Below, one piece after another: positions 1 to 8,883 of a DNA stretch of 64,000 nucleotides (position 1 is the stretch's first letter; the number at the start of each line of letters is the position of its first letter). The stretch lies in assembly GCA_963789015.1 (NCBI GenBank), contig CAWBIU010000004.1, positions 310,001 to 374,000 of the forward strand. Reading direction: 5' to 3'. The position numbers were made by a program, and so were the translations under genes. The stretch comes from JAOPZW01 sp963789015 (lineage in GTDB: Bacteria > Actinomycetota > Thermoleophilia > Solirubrobacterales > Solirubrobacteraceae). The notes beneath the pieces are model-generated. The model made no database searches, was not told the origin of the DNA, and was given only the letters and a program-made list of their open reading frames with translations.

Positions 1-1126
1 CCATCGCCGTCCAGACGCGGTTGGTGACGAGCGCGTCGACCGCCGCGCCCTCGTCGACCTCGTTGAAGTGGGGCAGCGGCGCGCCCGTGTACAGCTCACG
101 CTCCCCGTCACGGCTGCTGACCGGCGGCCGCTCGGCGTTGTTGAGCAGGCCCTCGACGAGGTCGCTGGCCGGCGTGACGTCCTTGAGGCCCTGCTGGTAC
201 TGGATCCCCACGGCGTCCAGCCCGAAGTCGTCGGCGATCCGCAGCGCGGCGACGTACATCCGGCACTGGCCGAGCACCTGTCCGTCGGTGAGCTCCGTCG
301 CCTCGTCGGTGCCCGTGTGGAAGGTCATGCCGGCGGCGTCCAGCCAGCTGCGCACGCCCTGCGCCTCGTCGTCGCCGACCCGGCCCATCTCGGCGACCAG
401 CGCGCTCTGCGACAGGCGCTCCTTGTAGATCCCGAGCGGGTTGAGGAGCTCGTCGTCGATGATCGCGTTGTACATCCCCATGCAGCCTTCGTCGAAGACG
501 CCGATGATCGCCTTCTCGCGCTGCAGCTGATCGGCGAGCGCCCGTCCGAGGTCGACCTCCGCGCCGCTGCCGACGTCCTCCAGCGCGCGCACGTGGCTCG
601 TGTCGTGGGTCAGCGAGCCGCTCTCGAGCCACTCCCGCAGGCCCTCGCGCGCCCAGTCGTCGGTGAAGTCCTCGCTCCACAGCGCGGAGTGGGGCACGCC
701 GGCCTTGGTCAGGCTCGCCGTCAGGTTGAGCAGGCCCACCAGCCCCGGGAACTCGCCGCTCCAGTTGGCCACGACGAGGATCGGGCCGCGATGGGTGCGC
801 AGGCCGGGGAGGACGTGGTGGCTGTACTGCCAGACGCCCTCGACCACCACGAGCGGCGCATCCGGCGGGAGCCGCTTGAAGACCTCGATGCCGGCGCGCT
901 GGCTGTCGATGAACCCGTGCCCGCTCGCCTCGTCGACGGGGTGACCGCGCCGGACCGACCACCCCAGCGCCTCCACCGCGGCGGCGAAGTCGGCCTCGAG
1001 CTTGCGCTGCGTCGGCCAGCACGTGACGTTGGCCGACTCGCGCAGATCGCCGCTGGCGACGGTGTAGAGGACCCGCGGCTCGGCGACCGGCGGCTCCGCG
1101 AGGCGAGGGATGGCGTAGTCGGTCAT
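1..1126 (-). CDS. L-fucose isomerase-like protein (C-terminus beyond window)
   Basis: Sugar isomerase-like protein, translated by hand from ATG at 1126. It begins MTDYAIPRLAEPP, and the frame stays open to the window edge (at least 375 residues), so the C-terminus is missing. The fold resembles the L-fucose/L-arabinose isomerase superfamily: alternating hydrophobic strands such as PLVVVEGVWQYS and GPILVVANWSGEFPG, and a late acidic stretch GVFDEGCMGMYN. The predicted reaction is aldose-ketose isomerisation in the cytoplasm. It starts 24 bp after the stop of the FGGY kinase, so the two form an isomerase/kinase pair on the minus strand, divergent from the oxidative fucose genes. The exact substrate is inferred from neighbours. 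Some family members have lost isomerase activity, so a non-catalytic role cannot be excluded. Confidence 0.75.
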   Translation of the reverse strand, partial: MTDYAIPRLAEPPVAEPRVLYTVASGDLRESANVTCWPTQRKLEADFAAAVEALGWSVRRGHPVDEASGHGFIDSQRAGIEVFKRLPPDAPLVVVEGVWQYSHHVLPGLRTHRGPILVVANWSGEFPGLVGLLNLTASLTKAGVPHSALWSEDFTDDWAREGLREWLESGSLTHDTSHVRALEDVGSGAEVDLGRALADQLQREKAIIGVFDEGCMGMYNAIIDDELLNPLGIYKERLSQSALVAEMGRVGDDEAQGVRSWLDAAGMTFHTGTDEATELTDGQVLGQCRMYVAALRIADDFGLDAVGIQYQQGLKDVTPASDLVEGLLNNAERPPVSSRDGERELYTGAPLPHFNEVDEGAAVDALVTNRVWTAM

Positions 1127-1149
1127 CGGCAGCTCGATTCGGAGGGACC

Positions 1150-2629
1150 TCACCGCTCCTGCCGCGCCGCGAGCGCGTGGACGGTGTCGGCCGTGCGGGG
1201 GTACAGATCGCGGTAGAGCCGGTAGAGCTCCTCGTACTGCTCGACAACGGCGGGGTCGGGCTCGACGGTGCTCTGCACGGGGTTCCAGGCGTCGATCGTC
1301 GCGGACGAGACGAGCTGCGCGGCGAGCAGCGCGGCGCCGTAGCTGGCGCCGATCGACTGCGCCCGGATCTCCTGCTCGCGGCCGGTGACATCCGAGACGA
1401 TCTGCGTCCACAGCCCGCCCTGGGTCCCGCCGCCGACGGCGACGATGCGGCGGATGTCGCCGCCCGCCTGCTCGAGCGCCTCGATGTTGTGCCGGACGGC
1501 GAACCCGGTCGCCTCCAGCGCCGCTCGGTAGAGGTCGCCGCGGGTGTGCGAGAGGGTCAGCCCGGCGATGACGCCGCGGGCGTCCGGGTCCATGATCGGC
1601 GTGCGCTCGCCCGAGAAGTACGGCAGCACGAGCAGCCCGTTCGCGCCGGCGCCGGAGCGCTGCGCGAGGTCGAGCAGCTCCTCGTAGTCCGGTGAGCCGA
1701 AGAGCTCGCGCAGCCAGCCGGTGATGGCGCCGGAGGTCGCCATGCCGCCGGCAAGGTTGCGGGTGCCCGGGAGCGCGCCGACGGTTCCCCACAGCGCCGG
1801 GCTGGTCAGCGGCTCGGGGACCGTGTGCACCAGGAACATCGTCGTGCCGTACATCAGCATCAGGTCGCCGACGCTCTGGGCGCCGACGCTGAGCGCCTCC
1901 GACCAGGCGTCGATGGTGCCGGTGATCACCGGGACGCCCTCCGGCAGCCCGGTGGCCGCGGCGGCGTCGCGGGTCACCGTTCCGGCCGCGTCCCCGGGCC
2001 AGCTCAGCGGTGGGAGCTCGATCGAGCCGGCGATCTCGTCGGCCCAGGGCCGGTGCCAGCCTTCGCCGAGCGAGTCGTACAGCGGCGTGCACTGGCTGGC
2101 GGAGTGGTGGTCCAGCACGTACGCGCCGGTGAGCCGGTGCGCGAGGAACGAGCTGGGCATGTACAGGCGCCGCGCCCGCGCGAAGACCTCGGGCTCCTCG
2201 TCGGCGACCCACGCCACCTTGGCGCCGGCGGCCTGCGAGGACAGCCCCGATCCGCAGCGGCGCAGGATCTCCTCGGCGCCGTAGCGCTCGTTCAGCCTGT
2301 CGATCTGGCGGCCCGAGCGCGTGTCGACGCCGTAGAGGATCGCCGGGCGCAGCGGCTCCGACGTCCTCATCCGTGAGCAGCACGCAGGGGCCCATGCCGC
2401 TGACGCCGACCGCCCGGACGTCGGCGGGCTCCTCCGCGAGCAGGCGCCGCACGAGCGTGACGAACTCGTCCCACCACACTGACCCGTCCATCTCGAACAT
2501 GCCCGGCCCCGGGCGCTGGACGTCGTGCTCGACGACGCTCGAGGCGAGCATCCGGCCGTCGAGCCCGACCAGCACGCCCTTGCTGCTCGAGGTTCCGATG
2601 TCGACGCCGACGACGGCCGGGATGGGCAT
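1150..2629 (-). pseudogene. FGGY-family carbohydrate kinase, one frameshift
   Basis: Sugar kinase of the FGGY (xylulokinase/fuculokinase) family, phosphorylating a ketose with ATP. The ATG at 2629 gives MPIPAVVGVDIGTSSSKG, the N-terminal phosphate-binding motif. The frame runs to about 2360 and then continues one frame over with SEPLRPAILYGVDTRS. The C-terminal part has TIDAWSEALSVGA (catalytic Asp region), PYFSGERTPIMDPDARG and AVGGGTQGG. The span is 1480 bp, one base more than a multiple of three, so a single +1 change near 2356-2370 explains it. The alternative start GTG 2634 gives a low-complexity, non-homologous N-terminus and is the wrong frame. All conserved blocks survive, so a sequencing indel is as likely as a true lesion. 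Probable partner of the adjacent isomerase. Confidence 0.8.
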
Positions 2630-2692
2630 GGCACGGCTTTCTAACGCACCGGCCGTCGCGGCGGGGCTCGTCTATGCTCGCGCGCTGGTCAC

Positions 2693-3970
2693 ATGAGCCG
2701 GATCACCGACTTCGCAACCGCCGACATCCGGTTTCCGACCTCGCTCTCGCTGGACGGGTCGGACGCCATGAACCCCGACCCCGACTACTCGGCGGCGTAC
2801 CTGCAGATCTCGACCGACGACGCGGACGGCCCGGCCGGGCACGGCTTCGTCTTCACGATCGGCCGCGGCAACGACGTCCAGGTGGCCGCCATCGACGCAC
2901 TCCGCGACCGCTTCGTCGGCCGCGCCGTCGAGGACCTGCTCGCCGACATGGGCGCTGTGTGGCGGGACCTCGTCCACGACTCGCAGCTGCGCTGGCTGGG
3001 TCCCGAGAAGGGCGTGATGCACATGGCCGTCGGCGCCGTGGTCAACGCGCTGTGGGATCTCAAGGCCAAGCGCGCCGGAGTGCCCCTGTGGGACCTGCTG
3101 GCCGCGATGAGCCCGGACGAGCTGGTGGGGCTCGTCGACTTCCGTTACCTGACCGACGCGCTCACGCGTGACGACGCGCTCGAGATCCTGCGGGCCGCCG
3201 AGCCGGGGCGCGCCGCGCGGCGCGAGGAGCTGCTCGCGTCGGGCTATCCCGCGTACGCGACCTCGCCGGGATGGCTCGGCTACGACGACGACAAGCTCGC
3301 GCGGCTCTGCCGCGAGGCTGTCGAGGACGGCTTCGAGCTGATCAAGCTCAAGGTGGGCGGGAACCTCGCCGACGACGACCGCCGGCTCGCCATCGCGCGC
3401 GATGCCGTCGGACCTGGCGTCCGGATCGCCGTCGACGCCAACCAGCGCTGGGACGTCGCCGAGGCCATCGAGTGGATGCGCGCCCTCGCGCCCCACGACG
3501 TCGCGTGGATCGAGGAGCCCACCAACCCCGACGACATCCTCGGCCACGCGGCGATCGCCCGCGGCGTGGCGCCGATCCCCGTCGCGACGGGCGAGCACAT
3601 GGCCAACCGCGTGATGGCCAAGCAGTTCCTGCAGAGCGGGGGCCTGCAGGTGCTGCAGATCGACGCCACGCGGGTGGCCGGCGTGAACGAGAACGTGGCG
3701 ATGCTGCTGCTCGCCGCGAAGTTCGGCGTGCCCGTGTGCCCGCACGCGGGCGGCGTCGGCCTGTGCGAGGCGGTGCAGCACCTGGCGATGTTCGACTTCG
3801 TGGCCGTCTCGGGGACCCTGGAGGGCCGGGTGATCGAGTACGTCGACCACCTGCATGAGCACTTCGTGACGCCGGTCGAGGTGTGCGACGGCCGTTACGT
3901 CGCGCCCACCGCCCCCGGCGCCGGGACCGAGATGCTCGCCGCGACGGTGGCCGCCCGGTCCCGTGCCTGA
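2693..3970 (+). CDS. L-fuconate dehydratase (enolase superfamily)
   Basis: Enolase-superfamily acid-sugar dehydratase, expected to convert L-fuconate to 2-keto-3-deoxy-L-fuconate. The 425 residues match the usual size of L-fuconate dehydratase. Visible motifs are the general-base KLKVGG (Lys218, Lys220), Mg2+ ligands at Asp248 (VDANQRW), Glu274 (WIEEPT) and Glu301 (TGEH), and His351 in CPHAGGVGLCE, all in family order. It is divergent from the kinase with about 60 bp between them, and its stop overlaps the start of the aldo/keto reductase, so the genes are co-translated. The C-terminal CPHAGGVGLCE block is characteristic of fuconate dehydratases rather than mandelate racemases. Cytoplasmic. 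Confidence 0.88.
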   Translation: MSRITDFATADIRFPTSLSLDGSDAMNPDPDYSAAYLQISTDDADGPAGHGFVFTIGRGNDVQVAAIDALRDRFVGRAVEDLLADMGAVWRDLVHDSQLRWLGPEKGVMHMAVGAVVNALWDLKAKRAGVPLWDLLAAMSPDELVGLVDFRYLTDALTRDDALEILRAAEPGRAARREELLASGYPAYATSPGWLGYDDDKLARLCREAVEDGFELIKLKVGGNLADDDRRLAIARDAVGPGVRIAVDANQRWDVAEAIEWMRALAPHDVAWIEEPTNPDDILGHAAIARGVAPIPVATGEHMANRVMAKQFLQSGGLQVLQIDATRVAGVNENVAMLLLAAKFGVPVCPHAGGVGLCEAVQHLAMFDFVAVSGTLEGRVIEYVDHLHEHFVTPVEVCDGRYVAPTAPGAGTEMLAATVAARSRA

Positions 3971-4919
3971 GGTCCGACTCGGGCGCCTCGGGTACGGCGC
4001 GGCGAACGTCGGCAACCTCTACCGGGCGATGACCGACGAGGAAGCCCGCGCGGTGCTCGATGCCGCCTGGGAGAGCGGCGTGCGCTACTACGACACCGCG
4101 CCGCACTACGGGCTCGGGCTCTCCGAGCGCCGGCTCGGGGCGTTCCTCGCCACGAAGCCGCGCGCGGACTACGTCGTGTCGACGAAGGCCGGCCGGCTGC
4201 TGCGGCCGAGCCCCGAGACGGCGGACGAGATGGACGACGCCAACCAGTTCGCGGTCCCCGCGTCGCTGCGCCGCGTGTGGGACTTCAGCGCCGACGGCAT
4301 CCGGGCCGGGCTCGAGGAGTCGCTGGAGCGCCTCGGGCTGTCCGAGGTCGACGTCGTCTACCTGCACGACCCGGACGAGCACGACCTCGCCGCCGACCTG
4401 GCGACCGGCGTCCCCGCGCTGGCCGCGCTGCGCGACGAGGGCGTCGTCGCGGCGGTCGGCATCGGCTCGAAGTCGACCGAGGCGCTGCTCGCCGCGATCC
4501 GCACCGGGGCGCTCGACCTCGCCATGGTGGCGGGGCGCTACACGCTGCTCGAGCAGCCCGCGCTCGACGACGTCGTCCCCGCGTGCCGCGAGGCCGGCGT
4601 CGGGGTCATCGCCGCTGCCGTCTTCAACTCCGGCCTGCTGTCCAGGCCGCAGCCGGGGGCCGGCGCGCGCTACGAGTACGGAGCCGTGCCGGCCGGGCTT
4701 CTCGTGCGCGCCCGGCGCATCGAGGCGGTCTGCGCGCGCCACGGCGTCGCGCTGCCCGAGGCCGCGCTGCAGTTCCCGCTGCGCGAGCGATCGGTCCGCG
4801 CCGTCGTGGTGGGCGCCGCGACGCCCGAGCACGTCCGCGAGAACGCGCAGCGCATGGGGGCCGTGATCCCCGAGGCGCTGTGGGACGAGCTCGCCGGCGA
4901 GGGCCTTGTGCGCGGCTGA
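3963..4919 (+). CDS. Aldo/keto reductase, probable L-fucose (6-deoxy-aldose) 1-dehydrogenase
   Basis: NAD(P)-dependent aldo/keto reductase of the D-threo-aldose/L-fucose dehydrogenase branch, expected to oxidise the sugar at C1 to its lactone. The catalytic tetrad is visible: Asp44 and Tyr49 in YYDTAPHYG, Lys75 in STKAG, His135 in YLHDPDEHD. It is 318 residues, typical for the family. The GTG start at 3963 overlaps the dehydratase stop by 8 bp, and its own TGA overlaps the next ATG, so translational coupling is likely. Context (lactonase and dehydratase on either side) makes this the first step of the non-phosphorylated fucose route. Confidence 0.85.
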   Translation: MPEVRLGRLGYGAANVGNLYRAMTDEEARAVLDAAWESGVRYYDTAPHYGLGLSERRLGAFLATKPRADYVVSTKAGRLLRPSPETADEMDDANQFAVPASLRRVWDFSADGIRAGLEESLERLGLSEVDVVYLHDPDEHDLAADLATGVPALAALRDEGVVAAVGIGSKSTEALLAAIRTGALDLAMVAGRYTLLEQPALDDVVPACREAGVGVIAAAVFNSGLLSRPQPGAGARYEYGAVPAGLLVRARRIEAVCARHGVALPEAALQFPLRERSVRAVVVGAATPEHVRENAQRMGAVIPEALWDELAGEGLVRG

Positions 4920-5749
4920 TGGACGCGGTCGACGCGCACCTGCACGTGTGGGACCTGACGCGCAGCGACTACGCCTGGCTGACCCCCGACCTCGGGCCGC
5001 TGCACGCGACGTTCGCGCCCGAGCAGGCGCAGGCCGAGCTGGAGGCCGCCGGCATCGGGTCGGCGGTGCTCGTCCAGGCCGAGGACTCCACGCGCGACAC
5101 GGACCTCATGCTCCAGGCCGCACACCGGCATCCGTGGATCACCGGCGTCGTCGGCTGGGTCCCATTGGACGACACCGCGGCGGCCGAGCGGGAGCTCGAC
5201 CGTCTCGGCGACGAGCCCCGCTTGCGTGGCGTGCGCCACCTCGTGCACGACGATCCGCGCGACGACTTCCTCTCCCTGGCGCCCGTGCGGCGCTCGCTCG
5301 GGCTGCTCGCCGCACGCGGCCTCGCGTTCGACGTCCCGGACGCCTGGCCGCGGCATCTGCGCGCGACGGCGGACCTCGCGGCGGCGCTCGGCGACCTGCG
5401 GATCGTCGTCGACCATCTCGGCAAGCCGCCGTTCGGCGGCGCGGACTGGGACCGCTGGCGGGACGCGCTCGCAGCGGTCGCCGCGCACCCGAACACGACG
5501 GCGAAGGTCTCCGGGCTCCAGGTGCCCGGCCGGCCGTTCACGGCCGCCGAGGTGCGCCCGGCGTGGGAGGCGGCACTCGAGCTGTTCGGCCCCGGGCGGC
5601 TCATGTGGGGCAGCGACTGGCCGTTGACCGTGCTCGTCGGCGGCTACCGCGCCGCCTGGGAGGTCATGGCGTCGCTCGTCGCCGAGCTCGGCCCGGCCGA
5701 GCAGCAGCAGATCCTCTCGGGGACGGCGACCGCGGTCTACGGCCTCTGA
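4919..5749 (+). CDS. Amidohydrolase-family sugar lactonase (L-fuconolactonase type)
   Basis: COG3618-type TIM-barrel metal hydrolase, predicted to open L-fucono-lactone to L-fuconate between the dehydrogenase and dehydratase steps. ATG at 4919 overlaps the previous stop (ATGA) and starts MDAVDAHLHVWD, with the HxH metal motif. Further motifs are RGVRHLVHDDPRDDF, the metal-binding VVDHLGKPPF, and the catalytic-Asp block WGSDWPLT near the C-terminus. At 276 residues it is the usual length. The longer open frame reaching upstream to 4277 is a shadow of the reductase gene and was rejected for the start. Confidence 0.87.
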   Translation: MDAVDAHLHVWDLTRSDYAWLTPDLGPLHATFAPEQAQAELEAAGIGSAVLVQAEDSTRDTDLMLQAAHRHPWITGVVGWVPLDDTAAAERELDRLGDEPRLRGVRHLVHDDPRDDFLSLAPVRRSLGLLAARGLAFDVPDAWPRHLRATADLAAALGDLRIVVDHLGKPPFGGADWDRWRDALAAVAAHPNTTAKVSGLQVPGRPFTAAEVRPAWEAALELFGPGRLMWGSDWPLTVLVGGYRAAWEVMASLVAELGPAEQQQILSGTATAVYGL

Positions 5750-5820
5750 AGGAGCCCTCGAACTGCCGCGAACGGGTATATGGTCCCCGCCGCGGTTCGA
5801 AGGGGAGGAGGCAAGAACCG

Positions 5821-6246
5821 GTGCTGGCGACAATCCATCCGTTCCTCACCGGCGAGCTGCTGGCGCACCTCGATGCCATGGGCCATTCCGACGCGGTGGT
5901 GGTCGCCGACGCGCATTTCCCGGCCGATCGCCTGGCCCGCCGGCGGCTGACGTTCCCCGGGCTGCCGACGCCCGGCGTCCTCGCCGCCGTCCGCACCGTG
6001 ATCCCGCTCGACGACCCGCCGGTGCTCGACCTGATGACCTCGGCCGACGGCACGCGGCTGCCGGTGCAGGACGAGCTCATCGCGGCGGCCGGCGCGGCGG
6101 AGGACGACGTGCGCTTCGTGGACCGGCACGAGTTCTACGACCTCGCCGCCGACGCCTACCTCATCGTGCGCACGGGCGAGACGCGCACCTACGGCAACGC
6201 GATCCTGCGCAAGGGCGTGGTGCACGCGGGGGCGGGGGAGGAGTGA
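5821..6246 (+). CDS. fucU: RbsD/FucU-family L-fucose mutarotase
   Basis: Sugar mutarotase interconverting the anomers of L-fucose so that the right form reaches the dehydrogenase or isomerase. The 141 residues match FucU. It begins VLATIHPFLTGELL and keeps the conserved GHSDAVVVADAHFP block and the C-terminal RTGETRTYGNAILRKGVV. GTG at 5821 was chosen because GGAGGAGG lies 9 to 16 bases upstream and no ATG occurs before homology begins. Its TGA overlaps the ATG of the transporter ATPase, tying it to the uptake operon. FucU rather than RbsD is preferred because of the fuconate genes just upstream. Confidence 0.85.
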   Translation: MLATIHPFLTGELLAHLDAMGHSDAVVVADAHFPADRLARRRLTFPGLPTPGVLAAVRTVIPLDDPPVLDLMTSADGTRLPVQDELIAAAGAAEDDVRFVDRHEFYDLAADAYLIVRTGETRTYGNAILRKGVVHAGAGEE

Positions 6247-7838
6247 TGGCCGAGCGCACGCTCCTGCTCGACGTCCAGGGGGTGAGCAAGAGCTTCCCGG
6301 GCGTCAAGGCGCTCGAGGACATGCACCTCGACCTGCGCGCGGGCGAGGTGCTCGCGCTCGTCGGCGAGAACGGTGCCGGCAAGTCGACCCTGATGAAGCT
6401 GCTCTCCGGCGTCTACACGGTCGACGAGGGCGAGTTCGCCCTCAACGGCGAGCGCTACGAGCCGCTCTCTCCCAAGCACGCGCAGGAGCTCGGGATCAGC
6501 ATCATCCATCAGGAGTTCAACCTGATGCCCGACCTCACGGTCGCGCAGAACATCTTCATCGGGCGCGAGCCGCGCGGCTCGCGCGTGTTCCTCGACGAGC
6601 GCCGCCTCAACCGGCAGGCCCGCGAGCTCATCGAGCGCCTGCACCTGCCGCTGGAGCCCAAGCAGGTCGTCGGCAACCTGACCGTCGCCAAACAGCAGAT
6701 GGTGGAGATCGCCAAGGCGCTGTCCCACGACGCGAAGCTGCTGATCATGGACGAGCCGACCGCCGCGCTGAACGACGCGGAGGTCGAGGTGCTCCACGAC
6801 CTGATCCGCCGCTTCGTGCAGGCGGACACGGGCGTGATCTACATCTCGCACCGCATGGACGAGATCAAGCGGATCGCCGACCGCGTCACGGTGATCCGCG
6901 ACGGCCACTACGTCGGGACGCGCGAGACCGCGCAGACGACCATCGGGGAGGTCATCTCGATGATGGTCGGGCGCGAGATCGCGGGCGAGGCGAAGCCCGT
7001 CGGCGTCGAGGTCGACCGCGAGGTGGTGCTCGAGGTCTCCGGGCTCAGCACCAAGGTTCTGCTCAAGGACGTCGGCTTCGAGCTGCGCAAGGGCGAGATC
7101 CTCGGTTTCGCCGGCCTGATGGGAGCGGGCCGGACCGAGGTCGCGCGGGCGGTCGTCGGGGCGGACAGCATCGACGCGGGAACCATCAGGCTGCGCGGAC
7201 GCGAGATCCGGATCCGCAACCCGGCCGACGCCGTGAAGCACCGGATCGGCTACCTCTCCGAGGATCGCAAGCAGTTCGGGCTGCTCCTCGAGCAGGAGGT
7301 CAATGCCAACATCGGGCTCAGCGCGCTGCGCGAGCGCTTCCAGTCGTGGGGCTTCGTCAAGGACCGCGCGATGCGCAAGACCTCCCGGGAGGCCGTGGAC
7401 ACGCTGCGCATCAAGACGCCCTCCGTCGCCCAGACGGTCAAGAACCTCTCGGGCGGCAACCAGCAGAAGGTCGTCATCGCGAAGTGGCTCGTCAAGGACT
7501 GCGACATCCTGATCTTCGACGAGCCGACGCGCGGCATCGATGTCGGCGCCAAGGAGGAGATCTACGCCCTCCTCAACGACCTCGCCGAGCGGGGCAAGTC
7601 GATCATCATGATCTCCTCCGAGCTGCCGGAGATCCTGCGGATGTCCCACCGCATCGTCGTCATGAGCGAGGGGCGGGTCACCGGCGAGCTCGACGCGGGC
7701 GAGGCGACGCAGGAGAGCGTCATGCACCTCGCGACGCTGCGACCCGACGAGAACCCCGAGGACGCCGCCGAGATCGGGCTGATCGATCCCGTCCTGAGCG
7801 GCGCGGGCACGACGGAAGGAGCGACGGAGCAGCCATGA
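6246..7838 (+). CDS. Sugar ABC transporter, duplicated ATP-binding subunit (RbsA/MglA type)
   Basis: ATPase of a carbohydrate importer of the CUT2 class, with two nucleotide-binding domains in one 530-residue chain. Domain 1 has Walker A GENGAGKST near residue 38 and Walker B LLIMDEPTAAL. Domain 2 has a degenerate P-loop GLMGAGRTEV, the signature LSGGNQQKV, and Walker B ILIFDEPTRGIDVGAKEE. A degenerate second P-loop is normal in this family. ATG at 6246 overlaps the fucU stop. The following permease overlaps its stop (ATGA), so stoichiometric coupling is expected. Substrate is inferred to be fucose or a related deoxy sugar from the operon. Confidence 0.93.
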   Translation: MAERTLLLDVQGVSKSFPGVKALEDMHLDLRAGEVLALVGENGAGKSTLMKLLSGVYTVDEGEFALNGERYEPLSPKHAQELGISIIHQEFNLMPDLTVAQNIFIGREPRGSRVFLDERRLNRQARELIERLHLPLEPKQVVGNLTVAKQQMVEIAKALSHDAKLLIMDEPTAALNDAEVEVLHDLIRRFVQADTGVIYISHRMDEIKRIADRVTVIRDGHYVGTRETAQTTIGEVISMMVGREIAGEAKPVGVEVDREVVLEVSGLSTKVLLKDVGFELRKGEILGFAGLMGAGRTEVARAVVGADSIDAGTIRLRGREIRIRNPADAVKHRIGYLSEDRKQFGLLLEQEVNANIGLSALRERFQSWGFVKDRAMRKTSREAVDTLRIKTPSVAQTVKNLSGGNQQKVVIAKWLVKDCDILIFDEPTRGIDVGAKEEIYALLNDLAERGKSIIMISSELPEILRMSHRIVVMSEGRVTGELDAGEATQESVMHLATLRPDENPEDAAEIGLIDPVLSGAGTTEGATEQP

Positions 7839-8845
7839 CCGCGTCCGCGGCCACCAGCGAGGGACAGGAGCAGCGCAGCGCCGCCGAGGTCGCCGGCACG
7901 GGCCTCAAGGACCGGCTGCAGCAGTTCCTCGCCTTCGCGAGCCTGATTGCGATCTTCGCCTTCTTCTCGATCGCGAGCTCGAACTTCCTCAACTACAACA
8001 ACTTCACGGCGATCCTCTTCTCGACCGTCGTGATCGGGTGTCTGGCGCTCGGGACGACCTTCGTGATCATCACCGGCGGCATCGACCTCTCGATCGGGAC
8101 GGGGATGGCGCTGTGCGCGGTCATCTCGGGCGTGCTCATCACCAAGAGCGGCCTGCCGGTGGCCGTCGGGGTGATCGGCGCCATCCTCTTCGGCGGCCTG
8201 ATCGGGCTGGTCAACGGCTTCAACGTGTCCGTGCTCGGAATCCCGCCGTTCATCGCCACGCTGGCGATGATGCTGGTGGCCCAGGGCCTGGCGCTCGTCA
8301 TCTCCGACAGCACGCCGATCTACTTCTCCGACGCGCCGAGCTACACGCAGATCTCCACGGGCCACCTGTTCGGCGTGAACATCCCGAACGCCGTGCTCGT
8401 GCTGGCGGTGGCGGTCGTGATCTCGGCCGTGCTGCTCAACAAGACGGTCCTCGGCCGGTACACGTACTCGATCGGCAGCAACGAGGAGGCCACGGCGCTG
8501 TCGGGCATCGACGTGCGCCGGTGGAAGATCATCATCTACACGCTCGCCGGGCTGTTCACGGGCCTGGCCGGCGTGATGATCTCGGCGCGCCTCGCCTCCG
8601 CCCAGCCGGGGACCGGGCTCGGCTACGAGCTGCAGGCGATCGCGGCCGTCGTCATCGGCGGTACCTCCCTGTCCGGCGGCAAGGGCACGATCGTCGGCAC
8701 CATCATCGGGGCGCTGATCATCTCGACCATCAACAACGGCCTGCAGATCATGTCGATCCCGCAGGAGTGGCAGAACGTGATCCTCGGCGTCGTCATCCTG
8801 ATCGCCGTCTACGCCGACATGGCCAGGAAGCGCGCGGTCGTCTGA
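7835..8845 (+). CDS. Sugar ABC transporter permease (RbsC type)
   Basis: Membrane subunit of the CUT2 importer, 336 residues with about eight to ten hydrophobic segments. Typical RbsC motifs are visible: ITGGIDLSIGTGMAL, GIPPFIATLAMM, RYTYSIGSNEEATALSGID (coupling loop region) and VIGGTSLSGGKGTIVGT. ATG at 7835 overlaps the ATPase stop. The N-terminal 30 residues are hydrophilic and precede the first membrane span. It forms a homodimer channel with the upstream ATPase and the downstream binding protein. Confidence 0.93.
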   Translation: MTASAATSEGQEQRSAAEVAGTGLKDRLQQFLAFASLIAIFAFFSIASSNFLNYNNFTAILFSTVVIGCLALGTTFVIITGGIDLSIGTGMALCAVISGVLITKSGLPVAVGVIGAILFGGLIGLVNGFNVSVLGIPPFIATLAMMLVAQGLALVISDSTPIYFSDAPSYTQISTGHLFGVNIPNAVLVLAVAVVISAVLLNKTVLGRYTYSIGSNEEATALSGIDVRRWKIIIYTLAGLFTGLAGVMISARLASAQPGTGLGYELQAIAAVVIGGTSLSGGKGTIVGTIIGALIISTINNGLQIMSIPQEWQNVILGVVILIAVYADMARKRAVV

Positions 8846-8883
8846 CGACGGCGTGGACGCCCAAATCAAGGAGCGTGGGAGCA

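Noticed and set aside
2356..2370. Programmed +1 frameshifting as explanation for broken genes
   Set aside because: The shift sites share no slippery sequence, in-frame stop or downstream structure visible by eye, and occur in unrelated gene families; indel errors are simpler.
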